From the NCBI GenBank assembly GCA_947475245.1, contig CANJLW010000019.1, positions 16,214-80,213 of the forward strand: a stretch of DNA of 64,000 nt, written 5' to 3'. Source of the stretch: Acetobacteraceae bacterium. GTDB lineage: Bacteria > Pseudomonadota > Alphaproteobacteria > Acetobacterales > Acetobacteraceae. This document shows, one piece after another, positions 17,768 to 27,099 of this stretch. The number at the start of each line of letters is the position of its first letter. Positions within the stretch are counted from its first letter, which is position 1. Both the position numbers and the translations under genes were made by a program. The notes under the pieces are model-generated. The model made no database searches, had not been told where the DNA came from, and saw nothing but the letters and a program-made list of their open reading frames with translations.

Positions 17768-18462
17768 TGCTGGAAGTCAAAAACGTCGATCTGCACTACG
17801 GCGCGGCGATTGCCCTGCGGCAGGTCTCGATCCGGGCGGAAATCGGCGCGGTTACCTGCGTGATGGGCCGCAACGGCGTGGGCAAGACGTCCTTGCTGCG
17901 CGCCATCGTCGGTGCCCATCCGATCACCTCCGGCTCCATCGTTTGGGAAGGCCAGGATATCTCCCGCCTGCCATTGTACGAGCGTGCTCGGCGTGGCATT
18001 TCCTGGGTGCCGCAGGGGCGCGACGTGTTTCCCCTGCTGACGGTGCGAGAGAATCTGGAGACCGGATTCGCCGTCCTGCCGCGCGGGCAGCGCTTCGTTC
18101 CCGATGAAATCTTCGAGCTGTTTCCCATCCTGAAAACCATGCTCGGCCGCCGCGGCGGCGACCTTTCGGGCGGGCAGCAGCAGCAATTGGCGATCGCGCG
18201 CGCGTTGATCATGAAACCGCGCCTGCTGGTGTTGGATGAGCCGACAGAGGGTATCCAGCCGAGCATTATCAAGGATATCGGACGGGTGATCGCGCTGTTG
18301 CGGTCGCGCGGCGAAATGGCCATCCTGCTGGTCGAGCAATATTTCGACTTCGCGCAGGAGCTTGCCCAGACCATGGTGATTATGGACCGCGGCGACGTGG
18401 TGCTTTCCGGGCGGCGAGAGGAACTGGACGAGCAGGATGTTCGACGTCGCCTGTCTGTCTGA
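17767..18462 (+). CDS. urtE: Urea ABC transporter ATP-binding protein UrtE
   Basis: This 231 aa LivF-type ATPase has Walker A GRNGVGKT at 34-41, signature LSGGQQQQLAIARAL, Walker B LLVLDEPTEGIQPS and the H-loop equivalent LLVEQYF. Its ATG shares one base with the urtD stop. The 3' end overlaps ureD by 26 bp, tying transport to urease assembly genes in one transcript. Confidence 0.96.
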   Translation: MLEVKNVDLHYGAAIALRQVSIRAEIGAVTCVMGRNGVGKTSLLRAIVGAHPITSGSIVWEGQDISRLPLYERARRGISWVPQGRDVFPLLTVRENLETGFAVLPRGQRFVPDEIFELFPILKTMLGRRGGDLSGGQQQQLAIARALIMKPRLLVLDEPTEGIQPSIIKDIGRVIALLRSRGEMAILLVEQYFDFAQELAQTMVIMDRGDVVLSGRREELDEQDVRRRLSV

Positions 18463-19276
18463 TCCCACCGTCCATCAACGCGCTGTTGGAGAGCTGCGGG
18501 TTTCGTTCAAGCGCCGGGGGGAGGCAACCGTCCTCGACGGCCTGCGCCAGGCCGGGTGCCTGAAGGCGCGGTTTCCGAATTGCGCGACGCCTGGCTGGCT
18601 GGATGCCACGATGTTGAACACCGGCGGCGGCGTTGTCGGCGGTGATCGGCTGGATCTGTCGTTCTCCGCCGGGGTGAACACGCGGGTTATGGTGGCGGCG
18701 CAGGCGGCGGAGCGGTTTTATCGCGCCCTGCCGGACAGCGCGCCGTCGCGGGTGCAAACGACGGTTGCCGTTGCCGCGGGCGCGGCGTTCGAGTGGTTGC
18801 CGCAGGAAACGATCCTATACGATCGATGTGCCTTGGAACGACGGCTGGACATCGAACTGGCGGCGGATGCCTGTTTTCTGGGCGTTGAGTCGTTGGTATT
18901 CGGCCGGACGGCGATGGGTGAAAGCGTTGAATCCGGTTGGCTGCGGGACACCATTCGGGTGCGCAGGGCCGGCGCGCTGCTGTTGCACGATGCAATTCGG
19001 TTGAATGGGCCGATCGCGTCGATGCTTGCACGCCCGGCGGTCGCTGCCGGCGCTCGGGCCGTCGCGACATTGATCTACGTGGCACCGGACGCCGAACAAC
19101 AATTGGATGCGGTGCGCTCGGCGACGGATGCGGGCGAATGCGGTGTCAGCGCGTGGAGCGGAATGCTTCTGGCGCGTATACTGGCGCCGGACGGCGCTTC
19201 CTTGCGCGGCCTGACAATGGCGGCGCTGGCGGTGTTGCGCGCGCCGCGGCCGTTGCCGCGTGTGTGGCTTTGTTGA
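18437..19276 (+). CDS. ureD: Urease accessory protein UreD
   Basis: This 279 aa cytoplasmic scaffold works with UreF and UreG to load nickel into apo-urease. [20 protein letters not shown] and the [20 protein letters not shown] segment are typical UreD signatures, and [11 protein letters not shown] follows in the expected place. The first ATG lies inside the last 26 bases of urtE. No later ATG would keep the conserved N-terminus, so this start is likely. Confidence 0.95.
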   Translation: MFDVACLSDPTVHQRAVGELRVSFKRRGEATVLDGLRQAGCLKARFPNCATPGWLDATMLNTGGGVVGGDRLDLSFSAGVNTRVMVAAQAAERFYRALPDSAPSRVQTTVAVAAGAAFEWLPQETILYDRCALERRLDIELAADACFLGVESLVFGRTAMGESVESGWLRDTIRVRRAGALLLHDAIRLNGPIASMLARPAVAAGARAVATLIYVAPDAEQQLDAVRSATDAGECGVSAWSGMLLARILAPDGASLRGLTMAALAVLRAPRPLPRVWLC

Positions 19277-19289
19277 TTGGACGGATGCG

Positions 19290-19592
19290 ATGAACCTGAC
19301 CCCGCGTGAGAAAGACAAGCTGCTGATCAGCATGGCCGCCATCGTGGCGCGCCGCCGGCTGGAACGCGGCGTGAAGCTGAATTACCCCGAGGCGGTGGCC
19401 CTGATCACGGATTTCGTGGTCGAGGGCGCGCGTGACGGCCGCTCCGTCGCCGACCTGATGGAAGCCGGCGCGACGGTGCTGACCCGTGAGCAGGTGATGC
19501 CGGGGATCGCGGAGATGATCCACGATGTGCAGGTGGAAGCGACGTTTCCGGACGGGACCAAGCTGGTGACGGTGCATGAGCCGATTCGGTAA
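19290..19592 (+). CDS. ureA: Urease subunit gamma
   Basis: The product is 100 aa, exactly the standard UreA length, starting [17 protein letters not shown]; the upstream in-frame ATG at 19260 would add ten non-conserved residues inside the ureD end. [20 protein letters not shown] and [18 protein letters not shown] are hallmark UreA sequences. It is the gamma subunit of the (alpha-beta-gamma)3 urease. Unusually, ureB does not follow directly: about 1 kb of foreign sequence intervenes. Confidence 0.97.
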   Translation: MNLTPREKDKLLISMAAIVARRRLERGVKLNYPEAVALITDFVVEGARDGRSVADLMEAGATVLTREQVMPGIAEMIHDVQVEATFPDGTKLVTVHEPIR

Positions 19593-19596
19593 CAGA

Positions 19597-19625
19597 TTGA
19601 CGTTTATACGGAAATCCCGTATAGT
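19597..19625 (+). promoter_or_regulatory. Sigma-70 type promoter of the inserted toxin-antitoxin module
   Basis: TTGACG at 19597-19602 and TATAGT at 19620-19625 are separated by exactly 17 bases. Each matches the housekeeping consensus at five of six positions. It starts 5 bp after the ureA stop. The predicted transcription start (about 19632) is almost at the brnT ATG (19635), so that message would be nearly leaderless. It could also feed transcription into ureBCEFG. Confidence 0.75.
19605..19623. promoter_or_regulatory. Palindromic operator overlapping the -10 element
   Basis: A perfect inverted repeat TATACGG-N5-CCGTATA covers the spacer and part of the -10 box. Its position fits a repressor site used by the HTH antitoxin encoded downstream to autoregulate the module. 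Binding is inferred. Confidence 0.65.
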
Positions 19626-19634
19626 ACGTGGGTC

Positions 19635-19920
19635 ATGGAGCGTCTGTTCGACTGGGATGATGCCAAGGCGGACGCCAATCTGGCAAAGCATGGCATTTCC
19701 TTCCTTCCTGGCTGCGGTTGCGGTGTTCGCCGACCCCGTACTGGTGGAACTCGATACCGAACGTGTCAGTGATCGCGAAGTTCGCCGAAAGGCAATTGGG
19801 ATGATCGAAGGCCGCTTGTTTACGGTCGTGTTCACGATGCGGAACGATATGACCAGGATCATTTCCGCCCGCCGGTCGAATACCTCGGAGAAGAGAGCTT
19901 ATGGCCCGTTTCGTTCTTGA
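19635..19920 (+). pseudogene. brnT: BrnT-family RNase toxin, frame broken by a TTCC repeat
   Basis: The frame from ATG 19635 reads MERLFDWDDAKADANLAKHG, the canonical BrnT N-terminus, but after ISF it shifts and ends at a TGA near 19772. The rest of BrnT continues in another frame: AVFADPVLVELDTERVSDRE, then GMIEGRLFTVVFTMRND and TRIISARRSNTSEKRAY, ending at 19920. The junction is three tandem TTCC units. Removing one unit restores a continuous protein of about 93 aa with the sequence ISFLAAVAVFADP across the junction. So the toxin is inactivated, phase-variable, or miscalled at this repeat. Confidence 0.85.
19697..19708 (+). repeat. TTCC x3 tetranucleotide repeat at the brnT frameshift
   Basis: Three direct copies of TTCC lie exactly where the BrnT reading frame changes. 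Two copies keep the toxin in frame; three put it out of frame. Confidence 0.9.
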
Positions 19921-20284
19921 CCCCCGTAACGCGCCGCGCCTGTCAGCGGGCGAGAAGGCTCGTCTGGATGCGATGACGGATGAGGAAATCACGGCGGCGG
20001 CCCTGTCTGATCCGGACAATCCGCCATTAACCGAGAGTGAACTGGACCGGGTTCGGGCAATCCAGTTGATCCGATCCATACGGGCGGCGGCGGGGCTTAG
20101 TCAGTCCGGCTTCGCCGCTGCGTTCCGAATCAAACCTGGCCGGTTGCGGGATCTCGAGCAAGGGAGGACGCGGCCCGACAGTGCGATGTTGGCTTATCTG
20201 ACGGTGATCGCGCGCGAACCGGATGCGGTGCGGCGCGCGTTAGCGGCAGCCGATGGACCGGTCAAAGTCATGGCCTATGGTTGA
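19901..20284 (+). CDS. BrnA-like / HTH antitoxin
   Basis: This 127 aa protein starts at ATG 19901 behind a GGAG-type ribosome site and overlaps the end of the toxin reading frame. Residues about 18-45 (ARLDAMTDEEITAAALSDPD followed by NPPLT) match the N-terminal consensus of BrnA antitoxins. The C-terminal half (about 60-115) is an XRE-type helix-turn-helix: IRAAAGLSQSGFAAAFRIKP and a DLEQGRTRPDSAMLAYL segment. It probably neutralises BrnT and represses the promoter at 19597. With the toxin frame broken it may persist as a plain repressor. Confidence 0.85.
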   Translation: MARFVLDPRNAPRLSAGEKARLDAMTDEEITAAALSDPDNPPLTESELDRVRAIQLIRSIRAAAGLSQSGFAAAFRIKPGRLRDLEQGRTRPDSAMLAYLTVIAREPDAVRRALAAADGPVKVMAYG

Positions 20285-20636
20285 TATCGGGAAGACACTT
20301 CGAAAAGTCCCGGCATTCGCGAACGAAGCCGAGGAAGGGCGCTTCGGCAACGTAGGCGGCAGTCTCCACGAGGAATTAGTCGAACCGGGTATTTATAACT
20401 CACAGTGTGGGAACGATTTTTTTGAATTCGAATGGCAAGGTCAGCGGTTGCTCGCAACAGGGCACATTGAGAATGGCGGTAATACCCCTGAATCAAGGCA
20501 GCGCCTGCCTATATATTATAATTGGTATCACGAAACAAACCAGATTGTAGTTGCAGAAATGCCCGCCCATCGACGTGCTGGTGCCAGTTGGTTATCAACG
20601 AAACCTGATCCAAGGAAACCCCATGATCCCCGGTGA
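20277..20636 (+). CDS. Hypothetical protein in the ureA-ureB insertion
   Basis: An open frame of 119 codons starts with ATG 20277, overlapping the antitoxin stop by eight bases, and ends 14 bases inside ureB. I recognise no family. The first about 90 residues are rich in Asn, Glu and aromatic residues ([20 protein letters not shown], then [11 protein letters not shown]), with locally low GC (29 of 60 bases at 20401-20460). The last about 25 residues look like readthrough into the old ureB leader. It may be a small cargo gene of the cassette or a decayed fragment. Confidence 0.4.
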   Translation: MVDIGKTLRKVPAFANEAEEGRFGNVGGSLHEELVEPGIYNSQCGNDFFEFEWQGQRLLATGHIENGGNTPESRQRLPIYYNWYHETNQIVVAEMPAHRRAGASWLSTKPDPRKPHDPR

Positions 20637-20930
20637 ACTCCTCCCCGAACCCGGCGACATCGAACTGAATGTCGGGCTGCCGCGCACCATGCTGACCGTC
20701 GCCAACACCGGCGACCGGCCGATCCAGGTCGGCAGCCACTATCATTTCGCCGAAACCAACGGTGCCCTGTCCTTTGACCGCGTCGCCGCGCGCGGACAGC
20801 GGCTCGACATCGCCGCCGGCACGGCCGTTCGCTTCGAACCCGGCCAATCGCGCGATGTCACCCTGATCCCCTATCGCGGCACGCGCGAAGTTTACGGCTT
20901 TCGCGGCCTGGTTAACGGAGCACTCGGCTA

Positions 20931-20931
<1 letters not shown>
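20623..20931 (+). CDS. ureB: Urease subunit beta
   Basis: The product is 102 aa, standard UreB length, beginning [16 protein letters not shown]. It contains [20 protein letters not shown] and the TRFEPG-like [20 protein letters not shown], both family hallmarks. ATG 20623 has AAGGAAA a few bases upstream and is preferred over the in-frame ATG at 20551, which lies in the inserted sequence. Its stop shares one base with the ureC start (TAATG). Confidence 0.97.
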
Positions 20932-22640
<1,709 letters not shown>

Positions 22641-22643
22641 TGC

Positions 22644-22661
22644 GGGGGTCTGACGACCCCC
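22644..22661 (+). other. mRNA hairpin between ureC and ureE
   Basis: GGGGGTC and GACCCCC form a perfect 7-bp stem with a TGAC loop, starting 4 bp after the ureC stop. No T-run follows, so it is more likely an mRNA stability or processing element that favours the structural subunits than a terminator. Confidence 0.45.
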
Positions 22662-22697
22662 CACCCATCCCGTGCCGTGAGCCTCGAAAGCAGAATA

Positions 22698-23180
22698 ATG
22701 CGCGCCGACAGAATCCTGCCCGCCAAAACCTGGGACCCGGCGACCGCGGTCGACGCGGTGCTGATCGACTTCGACCGTCGTCACCGGCGGCGCATCGTTC
22801 TGGCCACCGAAGGCGGCGCGGAGCTTCTGGTGGATTTGCCGCAAGCGGCTCGACTGCGGGATGGCGACGGGCTTGTCCTCGATTCCGGCGGCATCGTCGC
22901 GGTGCGCGCGATGGCGGAGCCGCTGCTCGAAATCCATGCCCATGACGAAGGCGAACTGATCCGCATTGCCTGGCACCTCGGGAACCGCCATTTGCCGGTG
23001 CAGTTGTTGGGCGACCGCATTCGCATTCGCGCGGATCATGTGATCGGGGCGATGGTCGAAGGTCTGGGCGGGCATGTGGATGCGATCGACGCGCCGTTCG
23101 ATCCGGAAGCCGGGGCCTATGCCGGCGGCGGTCACCACCACCATCACGATGACGACGACGATCACCATCACCATGGCTGA
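22698..23180 (+). CDS. ureE: Urease accessory nickel chaperone UreE
   Basis: This 160 aa metallochaperone donates Ni2+ to the UreDFG-urease complex. The N-terminal half carries VLIDFDRRHRRRIVLATEGG and the C-terminal half IRIAWHLGNRHLPVQL with the dimer-bridging His. The tail is five His, five Asp, four His and Gly, a dense metal-binding end. ATG 22698 with GAAAG upstream is preferred to a GTG at 22677 that lacks a ribosome site. The end overlaps ureF by eight bases. Confidence 0.95.
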   Translation: MRADRILPAKTWDPATAVDAVLIDFDRRHRRRIVLATEGGAELLVDLPQAARLRDGDGLVLDSGGIVAVRAMAEPLLEIHAHDEGELIRIAWHLGNRHLPVQLLGDRIRIRADHVIGAMVEGLGGHVDAIDAPFDPEAGAYAGGGHHHHHDDDDDHHHHG

Positions 23181-23823
23181 ACGCCCCTTGTTGCGGCTGC
23201 TGGCCTGGCTGTCTCCGGCATTTCCGACCGGTGGTTTCGCGTATTCCCATGGGTTGGAATGGGCGGTGGAGTCCGGCGACATCGTCGACGGCGACACGTT
23301 GCTGGTTTGGCTGTCGGACGTGATCGGCAATGGGACCGGGCGGACCGACGCGATTTTGCTGCGGTTGGCGCATCGGGCGATGGTGTCGAGCACGGGGATC
23401 GCGGAGATTGCGGAACTCGCCGCGGCCACGGCGGCATCGCGTGAACGCCAGGCGGAATCTCTCAATCAGGGCAAGGCGTTTCTGTTGGCCGCGGTATCGT
23501 GGTCGGTGCCCGAGATGCCGGAGGACACGCCCTATCCCGTCGCGGTCGGCGCGCTGGCGGGAATGCACTTAATCCCCGAGGACGACGCGGCCGCCGCCTA
23601 CCTCCAAACCTTCGCCACCAACTTGATTTCCGCCGCCGTGCGTCTCGTGCCATTGGGCCAAAACGCGGGGCTGCGGGTTTTGGCGGCGTTGGAGCCCGTT
23701 ATCATGGCCACTGCCGAAGCTACGAAAACCGCGGGCACGGACGATCTCGGCGGCTGCGCCTTCCGGTCCGATCTGGCCGCCATGCGGCATGAAACCCAGT
23801 ACACGAGGCTGTTTCGCTCATGA
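23173..23823 (+). CDS. ureF: Urease accessory protein UreF
   Basis: This 216 aa helical cytoplasmic protein bridges UreD and UreG in nickel insertion. The conserved opening is [20 protein letters not shown] followed by EWAVESGDI. Further along are [17 protein letters not shown] and a C-terminal [13 protein letters not shown] that matches the family end. The frame extends back to 23074, but ATG 23173 (overlapping the ureE stop) begins the conserved part. Confidence 0.95.
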   Translation: MAERPLLRLLAWLSPAFPTGGFAYSHGLEWAVESGDIVDGDTLLVWLSDVIGNGTGRTDAILLRLAHRAMVSSTGIAEIAELAAATAASRERQAESLNQGKAFLLAAVSWSVPEMPEDTPYPVAVGALAGMHLIPEDDAAAAYLQTFATNLISAAVRLVPLGQNAGLRVLAALEPVIMATAEATKTAGTDDLGGCAFRSDLAAMRHETQYTRLFRS

Positions 23824-24443
23824 CCATATCCCCAAACGGCCCGTTGCGCGTCGGCGTCGGCGGCCCTGTCGGCACCGGCAAGACCGCGCTGATGGATGCC
23901 CTGTGCAAGCATTTCCGCGCGCGCTTCGACATCGCCGCGATCACCAACGATATCTACACGAAGGAAGATGCGGAATTTCTGACCCGCGCGGGTTCGTTGC
24001 CGCCGGAACGCATCATGGGGATCGAGACCGGCGGCTGCCCGCACACGGCAATCCGCGAAGACGCCTCGATCAATCTGGCCGGCGTCGCCGAACTGCGGCG
24101 GCGGTTTCCGGCGCTCGATCTTATTCTGATCGAGTCAGGCGGCGACAATCTGGCCGCGACCTTCAGTCCGGAGCTTGCCGATCTCACGATCTACGTCATC
24201 GACGTCTCCGCTGGGGACAAAATCCCGCGTAAGGGCGGGCCGGGCATCACCCGCAGCGACATGCTGGTGATCAACAAGATCGATCTGGCACCGTTCGTCG
24301 GGGCGAGCCTGGAGGTCATGGACCGTGACGCGAAAAAGATGCGCGGCGCGCGCCCCTTCGTCTTCGCCAATGTGCGCGCCGGTACGGGTGTCTCGGAAAT
24401 CGCCGCATTTATCGAAAAGCAAGGCGGGCTAACGGTTTCGTAA
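23820..24443 (+). CDS. ureG: Urease accessory GTPase UreG
   Basis: This 207 aa SIMIBI GTPase drives nickel delivery. The P-loop GGPVGTGKT is at 14-22, the nickel-binding Cys-Pro-His motif at 73-75, and [13 protein letters not shown] and VINKIDLAP are both in place. The start ATGA overlaps the ureF stop. It is the last gene of the urease operon; a short T-run follows the stop, but I saw no clear hairpin there. Confidence 0.97.
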   Translation: MTISPNGPLRVGVGGPVGTGKTALMDALCKHFRARFDIAAITNDIYTKEDAEFLTRAGSLPPERIMGIETGGCPHTAIREDASINLAGVAELRRRFPALDLILIESGGDNLAATFSPELADLTIYVIDVSAGDKIPRKGGPGITRSDMLVINKIDLAPFVGASLEVMDRDAKKMRGARPFVFANVRAGTGVSEIAAFIEKQGGLTVS

Positions 24444-24518
24444 TTTTTTCCCCTTGTTGCCAATCGCGCTGCCAACGGATTAGATGCTTTCTAAGCACTA
24501 ATGCGGGGAGGCAGTTCG

Positions 24519-26105
24519 ATGGCGACGTGGCTGGGACGGTTGGCGCTTGTCCTCGCGCTGTGCGCGACAAGCATCGCATACGCCCAGAAGCAGGGCGGCA
24601 CGCTGCGCGTGACCCATCGCGATAACCCGCCCAGTGCCTCGATCCACGAAGAAGCGACGATTTCGACCGACATGCCGTTCATGGCGGTCTTCAATAATCT
24701 CGTCATCTTCGATCCGGACAGCCCGCAAAACCGTCCCGACCGGATCGTTCCCGACCTCGCCACGTCCTGGACGTTGACGAATGAAGGCCGCACGCTGACC
24801 TTTCAGTTGCGCGATGGCGTCAAGTGGCACGACGGCAAACCCTTCTCCAGCGCCGACGTCAAATGCACCTGGGATGTCGTGACCGGGCATGTCGACGGCA
24901 AAATGCGCAAGAATCCGCGCAAATCCTGGTGGTTCAACATCAAGGACATCACGGTGAACGGCCCGCGGGAGGTGACGTTCCACCTGAATGAACCGCAGCC
25001 TTCCTTGTTGGTGATGATGGCGGGCGGCTTCTCCCCGGTTTATCCCTGCCATGTGCCGGCGTCGCAAATGCGTACCGCGCCCATCGGGACGGGACCGTTC
25101 AAATTCGCCGAGTTCAAGCAGAACGAATCGATCCGGTTGGTCCGCAATCCCGACTACTGGAAACCGGGCAAGCCCTATATCGACGCGATTGAGTACACGA
25201 TCATCCCCAGCCGAGCGACGGCGATTTTGGCGCTGGTGTCGGGGCGATACGATTTGACGCTGACCGGGGAACTCAGCCCCGAGAACGCAAAGGAAATTCA
25301 GGCTCAGGTTCCGCAGATGGACTGCATCGTGCAGCCGTCGAACACCCAGGGCAATTTGCTGATCAACCGCGACAAGCCCCCGTTCGATGACCCAAGGCTG
25401 CGTCGCGTGCTCGGCTTGTCGATTGATCGACGCGCCTTCTCGGAAATCCTGAGCCGCGGCATCAACAAGATCGGCGGCGCGATGCTGGCCCCGCCCGAAG
25501 GTCTGTGGGGCTGGTCGGCGGAATTCATGGAAACCGTGCCGGGCTATGGCGGCGACGTCGAGAAAAGCCGCGACGAAGGCCGCAAGATCATGCGCGAACT
25601 CGGCTACGGACCCGACAAGATGATGCCCTTGAAGGTCACCACCCGTAACGTCGCCAGCTATCGCGATTCCTCGGTCATCCTGATCGACCACCTGAAATCC
25701 GTTTATATCCAGGGCGAACTCGAAGTGCTCGACTCTTCGGTCTGGTACGCGCGTCTGCTGCGTAAGGATTATGCCGTCGGCATGAATGTGCAGGGCACCG
25801 GCATCGACGATCCCGACGTGCAGTTCTTCGAGAATTACACCTGCTCCTCGGAACGCAACTACACCGGCTACTGCAATCCCGAACTGGAAAAGCTCTACGC
25901 CCTGCAATCCCGCACGACGGACTTCGAGGCTCGCCGCAAGATCGTCTGGGACATCGATAAGAAGTTGCAGGAAGACGGCGCGCGTCCGGTAATTTACCAG
26001 TCGCAGGGTGCCACCTGCTGGTGGCCGCATGTGAAGGGTCTGAAGATGGCTGTGAACAGCATCTACAATCACTGGCGCTTCGACGAAGCCTGGATCGAGC
26101 GCTAA
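24519..26105 (+). CDS. Peptide/nickel-type ABC transporter substrate-binding protein
   Basis: This 528 aa periplasmic protein of the DppA/OppA (SBP_bac_5) family has a signal peptide ending near AYAQ. FQLRDGVKWHDGKPFSSADV is the family signature, and FVYPCHVPASQ-like and RNPDYWKPGKPYIDAIEY segments follow in order. The ATG at 24519 has GGGGAGG seven bases upstream, so I prefer it to the ATG at 24501, which precedes that site. It heads a five-gene peptide-type importer. Because it directly follows urease, nickel is a conceivable ligand, but no His-rich site is visible and a peptide or opine is equally possible. Confidence 0.93.
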   Translation: MATWLGRLALVLALCATSIAYAQKQGGTLRVTHRDNPPSASIHEEATISTDMPFMAVFNNLVIFDPDSPQNRPDRIVPDLATSWTLTNEGRTLTFQLRDGVKWHDGKPFSSADVKCTWDVVTGHVDGKMRKNPRKSWWFNIKDITVNGPREVTFHLNEPQPSLLVMMAGGFSPVYPCHVPASQMRTAPIGTGPFKFAEFKQNESIRLVRNPDYWKPGKPYIDAIEYTIIPSRATAILALVSGRYDLTLTGELSPENAKEIQAQVPQMDCIVQPSNTQGNLLINRDKPPFDDPRLRRVLGLSIDRRAFSEILSRGINKIGGAMLAPPEGLWGWSAEFMETVPGYGGDVEKSRDEGRKIMRELGYGPDKMMPLKVTTRNVASYRDSSVILIDHLKSVYIQGELEVLDSSVWYARLLRKDYAVGMNVQGTGIDDPDVQFFENYTCSSERNYTGYCNPELEKLYALQSRTTDFEARRKIVWDIDKKLQEDGARPVIYQSQGATCWWPHVKGLKMAVNSIYNHWRFDEAWIER

Positions 26106-26151
26106 TGCCCATGCACCATTTTTCCTCCGTTGACCGGCAAGGACTCGCCTG

Positions 26152-27099
26152 ATGCTGTCCTACTTGATCCGCCGCTTGCTGCTGATGGTGCTGACGCTGT
26201 TTGGCGTTTCCATCGCGATCTTCCTGCTTTTGCGTATCGTCCCCGGGAATATCGCCGATATCCTCTTCGACTCCGCGGGTCTGATTGACCCGGCCGAGAA
26301 GAAGAAGATTGTCGCCGACCTCGGGCTCGATTTGCCGTTGCCGCTGCAATACTGGCAATGGATCAGCGGGCTGTTTCGCGGCGACCTCGGCTTTTCCTAC
26401 GTCTCCGAAAAGCCCGTCATCGACGAAATCCTTCCTCGCATCCCCATCACCGCTCGGCTTGCCGCGCTGGCCATGGCCTTTGCGATCTGCCTGGGCGTGC
26501 CGCTGGGCGTGATCAGCGCCGTCCGGCAAAACTCGGGATTGGACTACGCCCTGCGCGTCGTCAGCCTCAGCGGCCTGTCCATGCCGTCGTTCTGGCTTGG
26601 CCTGTTGATCCTGATGCTGTTCGTCAACGCGTTCGGCACGATCCCGATTTACGATCGCAATCCGGCGACCTGGGGGGCATGGTTCACCATGCTCGCCGTG
26701 CCGGCCGCCGCCGTCGGCTTTCGCAGTTCGGCGCTGATCATGCGCCTGACCCGATCGTCGATGCTGGAGGTGTTGCGGCAGGATTACGTGCGCACCGCCA
26801 AGTCAAAGGGTCTGTCGGATAACGCGGTCACCTACGACCACGCGCTGCGCAACGCCGTGCTGCCGGTGATTACCACCATCGGTGTGGAAACGGCGTTTCT
26901 GTTCGGCGGATTGATCGTCACCGAGACCGTGTTCAACATTCCCGGCGTCGCGCGCTTCCTGGTGGAAGCAATCCGTTGGCGCGACTACCCGATGGTGCAG
27001 AACCTCGTGATGTTCATCGCCGTCGTCGTCGTGACGGTCAACCTGATCGTCGATCTCGCCTATATGATTGTCGATCCCCGCATCCGGTACAGCGAATGA
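26152..27099 (+). CDS. Peptide-type ABC transporter permease (DppB-like)
   Basis: This 315 aa inner-membrane permease opens MLSYLIRRLLLMVLTLFGVS, typical of DppB, with about six helices. The cytoplasmic coupling loop contains RTAKSKGLSDNAVTYDHALR, followed by NAVLPVITTIGVETAFLFGG. It pairs with the next gene, which overlaps it by four bases. Confidence 0.95.
   Translation: MLSYLIRRLLLMVLTLFGVSIAIFLLLRIVPGNIADILFDSAGLIDPAEKKKIVADLGLDLPLPLQYWQWISGLFRGDLGFSYVSEKPVIDEILPRIPITARLAALAMAFAICLGVPLGVISAVRQNSGLDYALRVVSLSGLSMPSFWLGLLILMLFVNAFGTIPIYDRNPATWGAWFTMLAVPAAAVGFRSSALIMRLTRSSMLEVLRQDYVRTAKSKGLSDNAVTYDHALRNAVLPVITTIGVETAFLFGGLIVTETVFNIPGVARFLVEAIRWRDYPMVQNLVMFIAVVVVTVNLIVDLAYMIVDPRIRYSE

Noticed and set aside
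23101..23180. Simple-sequence repeat or CRISPR-like array near the ureE end
   Set aside because: It is the coding sequence of the His/Asp tail of UreE; there are no spacers or regular repeats, and I saw no CRISPR array anywhere in the window.
24457..24485. TTGCCA-17-TTAGAT promoter-like pair before the peptide transporter
   Set aside because: The -10 element matches only three of six positions; in a window this size such pairs occur by chance.
24498..26072. 524-codon minus-strand frame opposite the peptide-binding protein gene
   Set aside because: Shadow of a well-supported gene; no recognisable domain or ribosome site.
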